NCBI RefSeq assembly: GCF_026341275.1
Contig: NZ_JAIFZO010000001.1
Location: 325,910 to 389,909, forward strand
Reading direction: 5' to 3'
DNA: 64,000 bases
DNA from: Streptomyces ortus
GTDB lineage: Bacteria > Actinomycetota > Actinomycetes > Streptomycetales > Streptomycetaceae
Under the pieces are notes generated by a model. That model made no database searches, was not told where the DNA came from, and saw only the letters and a program-made list of their open reading frames with translations. The position numbers and the translations under genes are program-made. Shown here piece after piece: positions 51,502 through 60,532 of the stretch. How positions within the stretch are numbered: position 1 is the first letter of the stretch; every line of letters begins with the position of its first letter.

Positions 51502-52230
51502 TCAGCGGGCCTCGGAGGCCTTCACTTCTTCGGGGGTCGGGGCCGTGCCGCCGAGGTGGGCCGGCATCCACCAGGTGTCGTCCGGGCCCTTGGGACGTAC
51601 GGGATAGGCGCGCTGCGCGGCTTCCAGGAGTTCCTGTACGCGCTCTCGCACCTGCCGGGTGATCGCGCCCGCGTACTTGTCGCGGGAGGCCTCGATCGCC
51701 TCGCCGACGCGGATGGTGATGGGGGTGTGACTGCGCTTGAAGTTGCGCGGGTGGCCCTTGGTCCACAGCCGCTGCGTACCCCACACGGCCATCGGGATCA
51801 GCGGGACGCCCGCCTCCTGGGCCATGCGCGCGGCACCGGACTTGAAGCTCTTCAGCGTGAAGGACTGGGAGATCGTGGCCTCGGGGAAGACGCCGACGAT
51901 CTCACCGGAGCGCAGCGAGGCCAGCGCGTGGGCGTACGCCGTCTCTCCCTGCTTGCGGTCCACGGGGATGTGCTTCATGTTGCGCATCAGCGGCCCGGAG
52001 ACCCGGTGCCGGAACACCGACTCCTTGGCCATGAAGCGGACGAGGCGCTTCTGCGGCAGGGCGGCGAGGCCGTCGAAGATGAAGTCGAGATAGCTGATGT
52101 GGTTGCTCACCAGCACCGCTCCGCCCGTGCGCGGGATGTTCTCCGTCCCCTTGAGGTCGATCTTCAGGTCCCAGGCCTTGAACAACGTCTGGGCGAGACC
52201 GATGGCGGGACGGTAGACAAGCTCAGCCAT
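51502..52230 (-). CDS. Lysophospholipid acyltransferase (PlsC family)
   Basis: The 242-residue protein has the acyltransferase motifs NHISYLD (His44 and Asp49 of the HX4D site), the phosphate-binding FPEATIS, and a later VPLIPMAVWG. This is the 1-acyl-sn-glycerol-3-phosphate acyltransferase fold. It probably works at the inner membrane face on lysophosphatidate or a related acceptor; no clear membrane helix is seen, so it may be peripheral. The C-terminus has a Trp-rich DDTWWMPAHLGG seen in actinobacterial homologues. Upstream, a GCCGTA-GGTT-TACGGC inverted repeat may control it. Confidence 0.9.
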   Translation of the reverse strand: MAELVYRPAIGLAQTLFKAWDLKIDLKGTENIPRTGGAVLVSNHISYLDFIFDGLAALPQKRLVRFMAKESVFRHRVSGPLMRNMKHIPVDRKQGETAYAHALASLRSGEIVGVFPEATISQSFTLKSFKSGAARMAQEAGVPLIPMAVWGTQRLWTKGHPRNFKRSHTPITIRVGEAIEASRDKYAGAITRQVRERVQELLEAAQRAYPVRPKGPDDTWWMPAHLGGTAPTPEEVKASEAR

Positions 52231-52288
52231 GAACGGAGTGGACCCTTCTCTCTGTTCTGCCTGGGAAGGGGTGCTCCCGGCGGGAAAC

Positions 52289-52311
52289 TTACGCTGCCGT
52301 AGGTTTACGGC
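52289..52311 (-). promoter_or_regulatory. Inverted repeat upstream of the acyltransferase gene
   Basis: GCCGTA (52296-52301) and TACGGC (52306-52311) are perfect 6-bp arms around GGTT, about 65 bases upstream of the acyltransferase start. It could be a repressor site or part of the promoter. Confidence 0.35.
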
Positions 52312-52421
52312 GTTGCGCAGATCGTGCCCGAAGAACGGACGAGTGACCAGTCCTCGTGCCCGAGATTGGCGAGATCCTCGTCACGTCACCCCTTGATCCA
52401 CCTCGGCGTTTTACGCTGCCT

Positions 52422-52838
52422 TTACTCCGTGCGAACCGCCACTCGCCGTACGAGCAGGTACATCTCGCACCCGAGGCAGTACCCGAACACCGCGTTGAGA
52501 AACGCCGCCGCGAGCGCCGCCCCGGTCGCGGCGAGTCCCAGCCACTCGGGGCCCGCCGAGTAGCCGACGAGACCGATCACCGCGAACGCCAACCCGACCG
52601 CCTGGGCGAACCGCGGCGGCTCGGGCGCCTCGAACTCCGTGGGCGGCGCGATCCGCGGACGGACGACCCGGCGGAACAGCAGACCGTACGGGGAGCGGCC
52701 CACGCCGCCCGCCGCGCCGAGCGCGAACGCCAGCGTCTGCCAGGCCAGGAGCCAGGCGCTGCCGGTGATCAGTACGGCCGCCAGGACCACGGCCGTCACG
52801 GCCGCGCCGAAGCGCGGCCCACGTGCGTCGATGTTCAT
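52422..52838 (-). CDS. DUF4395 membrane protein with a CxxC motif
   Basis: The 138-residue protein has four hydrophobic segments (about 12-28, 33-45, 78-93 and 100-118). It ends with Cys121-Leu-Gly-Cys124 in FGYCLGCEMYLL, right after the last helix. DUF4395 proteins often occur near thioredoxin-type genes. Here a membrane-anchored thioredoxin is encoded divergently 75 bases away. The CxxC at the membrane interface suggests exchange of electrons or disulfides with that partner. This is inference from context and motif. Confidence 0.8.
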   Translation of the reverse strand: MNIDARGPRFGAAVTAVVLAAVLITGSAWLLAWQTLAFALGAAGGVGRSPYGLLFRRVVRPRIAPPTEFEAPEPPRFAQAVGLAFAVIGLVGYSAGPEWLGLAATGAALAAAFLNAVFGYCLGCEMYLLVRRVAVRTE

Positions 52839-52913
52839 GAATCAAGTATTCCGCAGGCAGAACTCTCCGCGGCCCGGGGAATCTTTGCGGTCTCGTGAAC
52901 GCTGAACCCGGGG

Positions 52914-53336
52914 ATGACCGGACTTGCGGTGTGTGTGGTGGTGCTCGCCCTCGCGAGCGCCTACGGAGTGCTGAACCGACGGCGGAGCGGGAGAGTCAGA
53001 GTGCGCGGGCGGGATGGCGGGAAACGGCTGGGCGCGGCCGAGTTGGGTGAGGACCTCGGCGAGCGGGCCACCCTCGTGCAGTTCTCCAGTGCCTTCTGCG
53101 CCCCCTGCAGGGCGACCCGCAGGGTGCTCGGGGAGGTGTCCGAAGTGGTCCCGGGTGTGCGGCACGTCGAGATCGACGCCGAAAGCCGCCTCGGACTCGT
53201 CCGTGAACTGGAGATCCTCAAGACGCCGACCGTGCTCGTCCTCGACGCCGAGGGCCGCATCGTGCGCCGCGCCACCGGACAGCCGCGCAAGGCGGATGTG
53301 ATCGCCGCGCTCGGTGAGGCGGTCGGCACCACCTGA
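52914..53336 (+). CDS. Membrane-anchored thioredoxin-like protein
   Basis: The 140-residue protein has an N-terminal hydrophobic segment (residues 3-20) that should act as an uncleaved anchor, then basic residues (NRRRSGRVRVRGRD), and a thioredoxin domain with Cys62-Ala-Pro-Cys65 in FSSAFCAPCRATRR and the cis-Pro loop in ILKTPTVLVLD. The basic stretch after the helix predicts a cytoplasmic domain by the positive-inside rule. It is divergent from the DUF4395 gene, with which it may form a redox pair. Confidence 0.85.
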   Translation: MTGLAVCVVVLALASAYGVLNRRRSGRVRVRGRDGGKRLGAAELGEDLGERATLVQFSSAFCAPCRATRRVLGEVSEVVPGVRHVEIDAESRLGLVRELEILKTPTVLVLDAEGRIVRRATGQPRKADVIAALGEAVGTT

Positions 53337-53514
53337 TCGTGAGGCAGGAGGCCCTCGGTGACGCATCTCCCACATGCCGGGACGCACTTGACTGCATCAG
53401 CCACCTATCGTCAGTCTGACCGTATGTGCACGGAACTCCTTCCTTGCGGGCGCTGTCCGGGCTGCTGAGCAGCCGAGGACCCCCGCCGCCGGCTTCGCGC
53501 AGAAGGACGACTCC

Positions 53515-54024
53515 ATGACGGCCACGCCCGATCTCCGTACCTCCCGACCCGCCTCCCCGGACCTGCTCCGCTCCGTCTTCCGGCAGCACGCCGCCGGGGT
53601 CGCCGTGATCACCGCACGCGGCGACGAGGGCCCCGTCGGCTTCACCGCCACCTCGCTCGCCTCCGTGTCCGCCGAGCCCCCGCTGATCTCCTTCGGCATC
53701 GGGACCGGCGCCTCCAGCTGGCCGGCCGTCTCCCGGACGGACCACGTGGGCATCCACGTCCTCGGCGAGCACCAGCGGGAACTGGCCGCCACCTTCGCCC
53801 GCAGCGGCGCCGACCGCTTCGGCGGGCCCACCGCCTGGCGGGAGGGCCCCGAGGGGGTCCCCGTGCTCGATGACGTCCTCGCCTGGCTCGTCTGCAGGGT
53901 GGTCGCCCGCGTCCCCGCCGGGGACCACCGCGTCGTACTGGCCGAGGTGGAGCTCGGAGAGGCGGCCGGTGCGGGCCGCCCTCTGCTGTACCACCAGGGG
54001 CGGTTCAACGCTCTGCGGGAATAG
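53515..54024 (+). CDS. Flavin reductase family protein
   Basis: The 169-residue protein has the split-barrel flavin-binding fold with AAGVAVITARGDEGPVGFTATSLASVSAEPPLISFGI and VGIHVLGEHQRELA. These proteins provide FMNH2 or FADH2 to oxygenases or work as stand-alone reductases. It lies upstream of the electron-transfer-flavoprotein genes with a 268-bp gap, so co-transcription is uncertain. It is distinct from the reductase at 7.8 kb. Confidence 0.87.
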   Translation: MTATPDLRTSRPASPDLLRSVFRQHAAGVAVITARGDEGPVGFTATSLASVSAEPPLISFGIGTGASSWPAVSRTDHVGIHVLGEHQRELAATFARSGADRFGGPTAWREGPEGVPVLDDVLAWLVCRVVARVPAGDHRVVLAEVELGEAAGAGRPLLYHQGRFNALRE

Positions 54025-54098
54025 CGCGGTCGGGACGGTTGTGCCTGGCCGCCCGGCCCGCTCCGTCCGCCGCCGTCTGCGAACACGTCGAGTTCCGA

Positions 54099-54190
54099 TT
54101 ACGCTGCGTTGCGAAGGTCACAGTTCAAAGCGCTTGCTTAGAGGGAACCAGCTACGGGACGGTAGAAGCGCGTACTGGCGAGTAATATTT
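54099..54190 (+). promoter_or_regulatory. Likely promoter/control region of the ETF genes
   Basis: An AT-richer stretch holds TACTGGCGAGTA (54173-54184; arms TACT/AGTA) directly followed by ATATT, which together may form a -10 box with an overlapping operator. TTACGCTGCG at 54099 also has a Streptomyces-type -10 (TACGCT). Confidence 0.4.
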
Positions 54191-54292
54191 CGTTCGGAGC
54201 GCGGGTCGCCCCCACCGGGAACGGCCGCTTCAGGCGCCTATGCTGCCCGTAGGCAGGCAGCCCAGAAAAGACGATGCAGTAGGAGAGCCGGC

Positions 54293-55078
54293 GTGAGCTT
54301 GAGGATCGTTGTCACCGTGAAGTACGTGCCCGACGCCACTGGCGACCGGCACTTCGCCGAGGACCTGACCGTCGACCGTGACGACGTGGACGGCCTGCTG
54401 TCGGAGCTCGACGAGTACGCGGTCGAGCAGGCCCTGCAGATCGCCGACGAAGCGGACGACGCCGAGATCACCGTCCTGACCGTGGGCCCCGAGGACGCCA
54501 AGGACGCGCTGCGCAAGGCGCTGTCCATGGGCGCGGACAAGGCCATCCACGTCGAGGACGACGACCTGCACGGCACCGACGCGATCGGCACCTCGCTGGT
54601 GCTGGCCAAGGCGATCGAGAAGGCCGGCTACGACCTGGTCATCTCCGGCATGGCCTCCACCGACGGCACCATGGGCGTGCTCCCGGCGCTGGTCGCCGAG
54701 CGCCTGGGCGTCCCGCAGGTCACGCTGCTGTCCGAGGTCTCCGTCGCGGACGGCGTCGTCAAGGGCCGCCGGGACGGCGACAGCGCCTCCGAGCAGCTCG
54801 AGGCCTCCCTGCCCGCCGTCGTCTCGGTCACCGACCAGTCCGGCGAGGCGCGTTACCCGTCCTTCAAGGGCATCATGGCCGCCAAGAAGAAGCCCGTTCA
54901 GTCCTGGGACCTCGAAGACCTGGAGATCGAGGCGGACGAGGTCGGCCTCGGCGGCTCCTGGACCGCCGTCGACTCCGCCACCGAGCGCCCGGCGCGCACC
55001 GCGGGCACGATCGTCAAGGACGAGGGCGAGGGCGGCAAGCAGCTCGCCGAGTTCCTCGTGGGCCAGAAGTTCATCTGA
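54293..55078 (+). CDS. etfB: Electron transfer flavoprotein, beta subunit
   Basis: The 261-residue protein has VKYVPDA at the start, LDEYAVEQALQIAD, TVGPEDAKDALRKALSMGADKAIHV and the conserved VISGMASTDGTMGVLPALVAERLGVPQVT near residue 120, all features of ETF-beta. It binds AMP and, with the alpha subunit, passes electrons from acyl-CoA dehydrogenases to the membrane quinone pool. The GTG at 54293 is preceded by AGGAGAG. The alpha subunit follows 99 bases later in the same direction. Confidence 0.95.
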   Translation: MSLRIVVTVKYVPDATGDRHFAEDLTVDRDDVDGLLSELDEYAVEQALQIADEADDAEITVLTVGPEDAKDALRKALSMGADKAIHVEDDDLHGTDAIGTSLVLAKAIEKAGYDLVISGMASTDGTMGVLPALVAERLGVPQVTLLSEVSVADGVVKGRRDGDSASEQLEASLPAVVSVTDQSGEARYPSFKGIMAAKKKPVQSWDLEDLEIEADEVGLGGSWTAVDSATERPARTAGTIVKDEGEGGKQLAEFLVGQKFI

Positions 55079-55177
55079 CGGCTGGCGGTCCGGGGCCGCC
55101 CCCGGGCCGACACAGCATCTGCGCCCCGCAGTCGCCGCCCGCCCCTCATCTTTCGCAAGCAGGAGAGAAGAAGTCCC

Positions 55178-56140
55178 ATGGCTGAAGTTCTCGTCTACGT
55201 CGACCACGTGGACGGCGCCGTCCGCAAGCCCACCCTGGAACTGCTGACGCTGGCCCGCCGCATCGGTGACCCGGTCGCCGTCGCGCTCGGCGCCGGCGCC
55301 GCGAACACCGCCGCCACGCTCGCCGAGCACGGCGCCGCGAAGGTGCTCACCGACGAGGCCGCCGAGTACGCCGACTACCTCGTCGTCCCCAAGGTGGACG
55401 CGCTGCAGGCCGCCGTCGAGGCCGTCTCCCCGGCCGCCGTGCTGGTCCCCTCGTCCGCCGAGGCCAAGGAGATCGCCGCCCGCCTCGCGCTGCGCATCGG
55501 CTCGGGTGTCATCACCGACGCCGTCGACGTCGAGGCCGGCGACGAGGGCCCGGTGGCCACCCAGTCGGTGTTCGCCGCCTCGTACTCCACCAAGACCCGC
55601 GTCTCGAAGGGCACCCCGGTCATCACCGTCAAGCCCAACTCGGCCCCCGTCGAGGCCGCCCCGGCCGCCGGCACGGTCGAGGCGCTGTCCGTGACCTTCT
55701 CGGCGCAGGCCACCGGCACCAAGGTGACCGGCCGCACCCCGCGCGAGTCGACCGGGCGTCCGGAGCTCACCGAGGCCGCGATCGTGGTCTCCGGCGGCCG
55801 TGGTGTCAACGGCAGCGAGAACTTCGCGATCATCGAGGCGCTGGCCGACTCCCTCGGCGCGGCCGTCGGGGCCTCGCGCGCCGCGGTGGACGCCGGCTGG
55901 TACCCGCACACCAACCAGGTCGGCCAGACCGGCAAGTCCGTGTCCCCGCAGCTGTACATCGCCAACGGCATCTCCGGCGCCATCCAGCACCGCGCCGGTA
56001 TGCAGACGTCGAAGACGATCGTGGCGGTCAACAAGGACGCCGAGGCCCCGATCTTCGACCTCGTCGACTACGGCGTCGTCGGCGACCTCTTCGAGATCGT
56101 CCCGCAGCTCACCGAGGAGATCAAGACCCGCAAGGGCTGA
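55178..56140 (+). CDS. etfA: Electron transfer flavoprotein, alpha subunit
   Basis: The 320-residue protein has an N-terminal ETF domain and the C-terminal FAD-binding domain, with [59 protein letters not shown] and [25 protein letters not shown]. These are the ETF-alpha signatures that hold FAD. It works with EtfB. AGGAGAG lies upstream of the ATG. A strong bidirectional terminator follows 13 bases after the stop. Confidence 0.96.
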   Translation: MAEVLVYVDHVDGAVRKPTLELLTLARRIGDPVAVALGAGAANTAATLAEHGAAKVLTDEAAEYADYLVVPKVDALQAAVEAVSPAAVLVPSSAEAKEIAARLALRIGSGVITDAVDVEAGDEGPVATQSVFAASYSTKTRVSKGTPVITVKPNSAPVEAAPAAGTVEALSVTFSAQATGTKVTGRTPRESTGRPELTEAAIVVSGGRGVNGSENFAIIEALADSLGAAVGASRAAVDAGWYPHTNQVGQTGKSVSPQLYIANGISGAIQHRAGMQTSKTIVAVNKDAEAPIFDLVDYGVVGDLFEIVPQLTEEIKTRKG

Positions 56141-56152
56141 GCGCTCTCCGCG

Positions 56153-56195
56153 CGTGCGGCCCCCCTCGACCGGCACGGTCGAGGGGGGCCGCACG
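56153..56195. terminator. Bidirectional terminator hairpin, 20-bp perfect stem
   Basis: Bases 56153-56172 pair perfectly with 56176-56195 around a 3-base loop GCA, between the convergent etfA (+) and endonuclease/phosphatase (-) genes. Confidence 0.92.
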
Positions 56196-56208
56196 GCGTT
56201 CCGGGCCT

Positions 56209-57114
56209 CTACCGGCCCAGGATCAGGGACGCCTGTACGGGCAGGTGGTCGCTCGGAAACTGCCCGTCCAAGGAGAAGGTGTTGATGGACGCCCGGCGCG
56301 CGCCCACCCCGGGGGAGGCGAGGATCCAGTCGATGCGGTCACCGTCCGGGGTCAGCGGCCGGTAGCCGTGGAACGTGGCGTACAGCTCGCTCCGCTCGGC
56401 CGCCGTCTCCCAGGTGTCGACGAGGCCGGCGCCCAGCATCGTGTCGTAGACCGGGTTCTGGTGGGCGGCGACGTTGAAGTCGCCGGTCACCACCAGGGGC
56501 ACCGAGCGGTCGAGCCCCGCGATCCGCTCGGCGATCAGGGCCGCGGCACGCGCGCGTGCGTGCTGACTGGCGTTGTCCAGATGGGTGTTGAGGAAGCAGA
56601 ACTCCCGCTGCCCGTCCCGCAGGTCGCGGAAGCGGACCCAGGTCACCATGCGGATGGAACCGCCGCCCCAGGTGTTCGAGCCGATCACGGCGGGCGTGTC
56701 CGACAGCCAGAAGTGGTCGTACTCCACCGGGGCGAGTCTGCGGGTGTCGTAGAAGACCGTCATGAACTCGTCCCGGCTGCCGCCCGCGCGGCCCGTGCCG
56801 AGCCACTCGTAGTGCCCGCCGAGATCCGTGGCGATGTCGCGCACCTGCTGATAGAGGCCTTCCTGGGTACCGATGACGTGCGGCCGTTCCCGGCGCAGCA
56901 GTTCACGGGTGACGGGGCGGCGGACGGCCCAGCTGTGAGGTTCGGCGGTGCTCGCGTACCGCAGGTTGAAGGACATGACCTCCAGCTGTCCACGGCGGTC
57001 GTCCGCCGAGGCGGACGACCTGGAGAGCGCCGTACTGGAAAGGGGCAGGGCGACCGCGGCGGTGAGCGCGGTCTTGAGTCCCAGGCGGCGCGTGACTCGG
57101 CTGTGACGGGGCAC
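56209..57114 (-). CDS. Exported endonuclease/exonuclease/phosphatase-family protein
   Basis: The 301-residue protein starts at a GTG at 57114, behind AAGGAGCATCCC. The N-terminus VTRRLGLKTALTAAVALPL is a twin-arginine-like signal peptide followed by an ASA-type cleavage site. The mature part shows MSFNLRYAS, GTQEG, FLNTHLDN, VTGDFNV, DRIDWILAS and PSDHLPV, the full set of EEP metal and catalytic motifs. This family includes sphingomyelinases, nucleases and inositol phosphatases; secretion suggests a role in phosphate scavenging from nucleic acid or lipid. Substrate choice cannot be read by eye. Confidence 0.87.
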   Translation of the reverse strand: MPRHSRVTRRLGLKTALTAAVALPLSSTALSRSSASADDRRGQLEVMSFNLRYASTAEPHSWAVRRPVTRELLRRERPHVIGTQEGLYQQVRDIATDLGGHYEWLGTGRAGGSRDEFMTVFYDTRRLAPVEYDHFWLSDTPAVIGSNTWGGGSIRMVTWVRFRDLRDGQREFCFLNTHLDNASQHARARAAALIAERIAGLDRSVPLVVTGDFNVAAHQNPVYDTMLGAGLVDTWETAAERSELYATFHGYRPLTPDGDRIDWILASPGVGARRASINTFSLDGQFPSDHLPVQASLILGR

Positions 57115-57345
57115 GGGATGCTCCTTCTGTGGCCAGTGCCGGTCTGTGGTGCGGACCGTTTCTGCGACGGATGCCGGGCGAGTCGTGCGCCTTGCAGTCT
57201 CGAAGTTGGGCGTGAACATGTCGAGACACCGGGATGGCCCCCGGGACAAGGGGGTGCAATGAGGGTGTTGACCAGCCGTAGGGTCGCGGATAACTTCGCT
57301 CTACGGATTGTTGATTCCGCTGAGCGGAAAACAGGAGGGTGTGGA

Positions 57346-58650
57346 ATGGGTCAGGGTCAGCAGGAGAAGGTGGCGACCAGCCTCGCCGGTGCCGTCAGCG
57401 AGGAGATCAGCGCCTCCCTCGCCCCGGTCGACGCCGAGTTGGAGCGCCGCTACCCCGGAGACCCCGGCACCCGCCAGCCCGTCCACACCGTGTACGTCCC
57501 GGGCGACGCCTTCGCCGCGGACACCCTCCGCTCGTGGGGCGACCAGGCCCTCGCCGCCCTCGAACAGCACGCGCCCGACGCCGAGTCCTTCGCCGCCGTC
57601 CTCGGCCTCTCCGACGACCTCGCGGAGCCCGTGTACGCCCGCGTACGCGCCAAGCTGGAACGCGAGCCGGTCGAAGACCTGCGCGTCGACTTCGAGGACG
57701 GATACGGACCGCGTCCCGACGCCGAGGAGGACGAGACCGCCGCCCGGGCCGCCCGGCTGATCGCGGAGGCCTACCGGGACGGCACGGCCGCCCCGTACAT
57801 GGGCATCCGGATGAAGTGCATGGAGGCGCCCGTCCGCGACCGTGGCATCCGCACGCTCGACATCTTCCTCACCGGACTCATGGAGAACGGCGGACTCCCC
57901 GACGGGCTGGTGCTGACCCTGCCGAAGGTCACGTACGCGGAGCAGGTCACCGCGATGGCGCGGCTCCTGGAGGAGTTCGAGAAGACCCACGGCCTTGAAC
58001 GGGGGCGGATCGGGTTCGAGATCCAGATCGAGACGAGCCAGGCCGTCCTGGCCGCCGACGGCACGGCCACCGTCGCCCGGATGATCCAGGCCGCCGGGGG
58101 CCGCGCGACCGGCCTGCACTACGGGACCTTCGACTACAGCGCCTGTCTCGGGGTCTCCGCCGCGTACCAGGCGAGCGACCACCCGGCTGCCGACCACGCC
58201 AAGGCGATCATGCAGGTCGCCGCGGCGGGCACCGGCGTACGGGTCTCGGACGGCTCCACCAACGTGCTGCCGGTCGGCCCGACGGCGAAGGTCCACGACG
58301 CCTGGCGCCTGCACTTCGGGCTCACCCGCCGCGCACTCGCCCGCGCCTACTACCAGGGCTGGGACATGCACCCCGGGCACCTCCCGACGCGGTACGCGGC
58401 CGTGTTCGCCTTCTACCGCGAGGGGTTCGAGCAGGCCGCGGCCCGCCTCGTCGCGTACGCCAACCGCGCCGACGGCGATGTGATGGACGAGCCCGCCACC
58501 GCCAAGGCCCTCAGCGGCTATCTGCTGCGCGGCCTGGACTGCGGGGCCCTCGACGTCGGGGAGGTCGCGCGGGCGACCGGCCTCACCCGCGCGGACCTGG
58601 AGGGCTTCGCCGTGCCGAGGCGGGCCGACCTGACTGTCTCGGCCAAGTAG
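57346..58650 (+). CDS. HpcH/HpaI-like aldolase/citrate-lyase family protein (DUF6986 type)
   Basis: The 434-residue protein has a helical N-terminal extension and a TIM-barrel lyase domain with RVDFEDGYGPRPDAEED (metal Glu/Asp), GIRMKCMEAPVRDRGIRTLDIFL, LPKVTYAEQV, GFEIQIETSQAVL (Glu) and GLHYGTFDYSA. These resemble citrate-lyase beta and malate-synthase-like enzymes that bind Mg and a 2-oxo acid. The ATG at 57346 has AGGAGG seven bases upstream. It lies alone, divergent from the exported EEP gene. The physiological substrate is not known to me. Confidence 0.83.
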   Translation: MGQGQQEKVATSLAGAVSEEISASLAPVDAELERRYPGDPGTRQPVHTVYVPGDAFAADTLRSWGDQALAALEQHAPDAESFAAVLGLSDDLAEPVYARVRAKLEREPVEDLRVDFEDGYGPRPDAEEDETAARAARLIAEAYRDGTAAPYMGIRMKCMEAPVRDRGIRTLDIFLTGLMENGGLPDGLVLTLPKVTYAEQVTAMARLLEEFEKTHGLERGRIGFEIQIETSQAVLAADGTATVARMIQAAGGRATGLHYGTFDYSACLGVSAAYQASDHPAADHAKAIMQVAAAGTGVRVSDGSTNVLPVGPTAKVHDAWRLHFGLTRRALARAYYQGWDMHPGHLPTRYAAVFAFYREGFEQAAARLVAYANRADGDVMDEPATAKALSGYLLRGLDCGALDVGEVARATGLTRADLEGFAVPRRADLTVSAK

Positions 58651-58700
58651 CGGCCCTGTCACAGCCGCTGCCCACGGCGCTCCACCCCGCCCGAACCCCG

Positions 58701-58706
58701 TACGCT
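58701..58706 (+). promoter_or_regulatory. Likely -10 element for the Ser/Thr kinase gene
   Basis: TACGCT (TAnnnT type) lies about 45 bases upstream of the kinase GTG start. No convincing -35 box was seen. Confidence 0.35.
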
Positions 58707-58750
58707 GGGCGCCACTTCATTGACGTGTCACAGGCAGGAACGGGGCAGCG

Positions 58751-60532
58751 GTGTCTGCGGGGGAGAACCAGCAGCCGGGGGAGCGGACCCGGCCCGGGGA
58801 GAACGAACAGCCGGACGGCGCCGGACGGCTGCTGGCCGGCCGCTACCGTGTCGTGGCGCAACTGGGACGCGGCGGTATGGGCGTGGTCTGGCGGGCCCGC
58901 GACGAGGTGCTCGGCCGCGAGGTGGCGGTCAAGGAACTGCGCACCTACACGGACGCGGACGCACCCGAACTCGCCGGCCTGGGCCTGCGGATGCAGCGCG
59001 AGGCCCGCGCCGCGGCCCGGGTGCGCCACCCCGGAGTGATCGCCGTGCACGACGTGGCGGAGATCGACGGCCGCCCGCTGATCGTCATGGAGCTGGTGGA
59101 CGGGCCGTCCCTGGACGACGTCCTGCGCGAGCGCGGCACGATCGGCGCGCGCGAGGCCGCGGGGATCGGCGCGAAGGTCATGGACGCGCTCGCCGCGGCC
59201 CACCGGGCGGGAGTCCTGCACCGCGACGTGAAGCCGGGCAACATCCTGCTCGACCGCTCGGGACGGGTCGTCCTGACGGACTTCGGCATCGCCACGATGG
59301 ACGACCCCGGCGACGGCTCCAGCACGCATCTCACGCGCAGCGGTGAACTGGTCGGCTCCCTGGACTACCTGGCACCCGAACGCGCCCAGGGGTACGAGCC
59401 GGGCCCCGCCTCCGACATCTGGGCGCTCGGTGCCACGCTCTACGCGGCCGTCGAGGGGTCCTCGCCCTTCCGTCGCACGTCCACGTGGTCCACGCTCACG
59501 GCGATCGTCGTCGACCCGCTGCCCGAGCCGCGCCAGGCCGGGCCACTCGGTCCCGTCCTGCGACAGCTGATGCACAAGCAGCCCGAGTCCCGCCCGGAGG
59601 CCGACCGCGCGAGCGAACTCCTGGAAGCGGTGGCGACGGCGACCGATCAGGACTCGACCGGCCAGGACCCGGTCGGTCAGGGTGCGACCGGCCAGGACTC
59701 GGCGACACGCGGACTGAGGGCGCCCGCGCCTCCGGCACGGGACGCGACCGAGCGGAGCGTGCCGGTGATCCCACCGGGTTTCGGGCCGCCCCAGCCGATA
59801 CCGCAGACAGCCGCTCCGGCCACTCCGGCCGCCCCGGTCACGTCCGCCCCGGCCGCGACCACCGCGCCCCGCCGCCGCAGGGGCCGCGTCCTGCTCGTCG
59901 GCGCGGCCGTAGCGGTCGCGCTGGCCTCGACCGGGGTCATCATCGCCCACCTCACGGACTCCGACGACTCGGGGTCGGCCGCCCGGACCGGGGCCTCCCG
60001 GAACGCGGACGACGCCGTCTCCCCGGGCGCCACCCGCGGCTCGGTCGACCTGACGGACGACAAGAAGTCCACGAAACGGGACGACAAGAAGGAGCCGCCG
60101 TCCCCGGGCGGCACAGCGGACGCGACCGAGGACACCGACCGCGCCGAGGACGCCGAAGCGACGGACAAGACTCCCGCTGCCTCGCCCGGAGCCACCAAAG
60201 GCGCTACCACGGGCGGGAGTTCGGGCGGCGGGGAGAGTGCGAGTCCCGCGGCGGCCTGCGATGCCATCGGCGGCGGCAAGTACAACTGCCAGGTCTGGAA
60301 GACCGCGACCTCCTACACCGCGGCCGGAGCGCGGGCGGGCACCCTCAACGCCGGCACCAACTACTTCTACTGCCAGCAGAACCTGGGGCGCCGCGAGACC
60401 TCCGGGAGGTGGACGAACACCTGGTGGGCCAAGACCGACGACGACAGCGGCAACACCGGCGTCTACGTCAGCGACGTCTACCTCCAGGGCGGTGACAACG
60501 ACTCGCCGGTGCCAGGACTGCCCGTCTGCTGA
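58751..60532 (+). CDS. Membrane Ser/Thr protein kinase (PknB-like)
   Basis: The 593-residue protein has a Hanks-type kinase domain (about 32-290) with the Gly loop LGRGGMGVVWRA, Lys61, HRDVKPGN (Asp159) and DFG (177-179), plus an APE-like LAPERAQG. A Pro/Ala-rich linker with short TGQD repeats follows, then a basic patch, one membrane helix at about 378-400, and an extracellular Asp/Ser/Lys-rich stalk. The final about 95 residues contain four Cys and an SH3-like pattern (YNCQVWKTATSY, YFYCQQN). No PASTA repeats are present. It probably senses an outer signal and phosphorylates cytoplasmic targets. Its 3' end overlaps the next gene tail-to-tail by 55 bases. Confidence 0.9.
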   Translation: MSAGENQQPGERTRPGENEQPDGAGRLLAGRYRVVAQLGRGGMGVVWRARDEVLGREVAVKELRTYTDADAPELAGLGLRMQREARAAARVRHPGVIAVHDVAEIDGRPLIVMELVDGPSLDDVLRERGTIGAREAAGIGAKVMDALAAAHRAGVLHRDVKPGNILLDRSGRVVLTDFGIATMDDPGDGSSTHLTRSGELVGSLDYLAPERAQGYEPGPASDIWALGATLYAAVEGSSPFRRTSTWSTLTAIVVDPLPEPRQAGPLGPVLRQLMHKQPESRPEADRASELLEAVATATDQDSTGQDPVGQGATGQDSATRGLRAPAPPARDATERSVPVIPPGFGPPQPIPQTAAPATPAAPVTSAPAATTAPRRRRGRVLLVGAAVAVALASTGVIIAHLTDSDDSGSAARTGASRNADDAVSPGATRGSVDLTDDKKSTKRDDKKEPPSPGGTADATEDTDRAEDAEATDKTPAASPGATKGATTGGSSGGGESASPAAACDAIGGGKYNCQVWKTATSYTAAGARAGTLNAGTNYFYCQQNLGRRETSGRWTNTWWAKTDDDSGNTGVYVSDVYLQGGDNDSPVPGLPVC

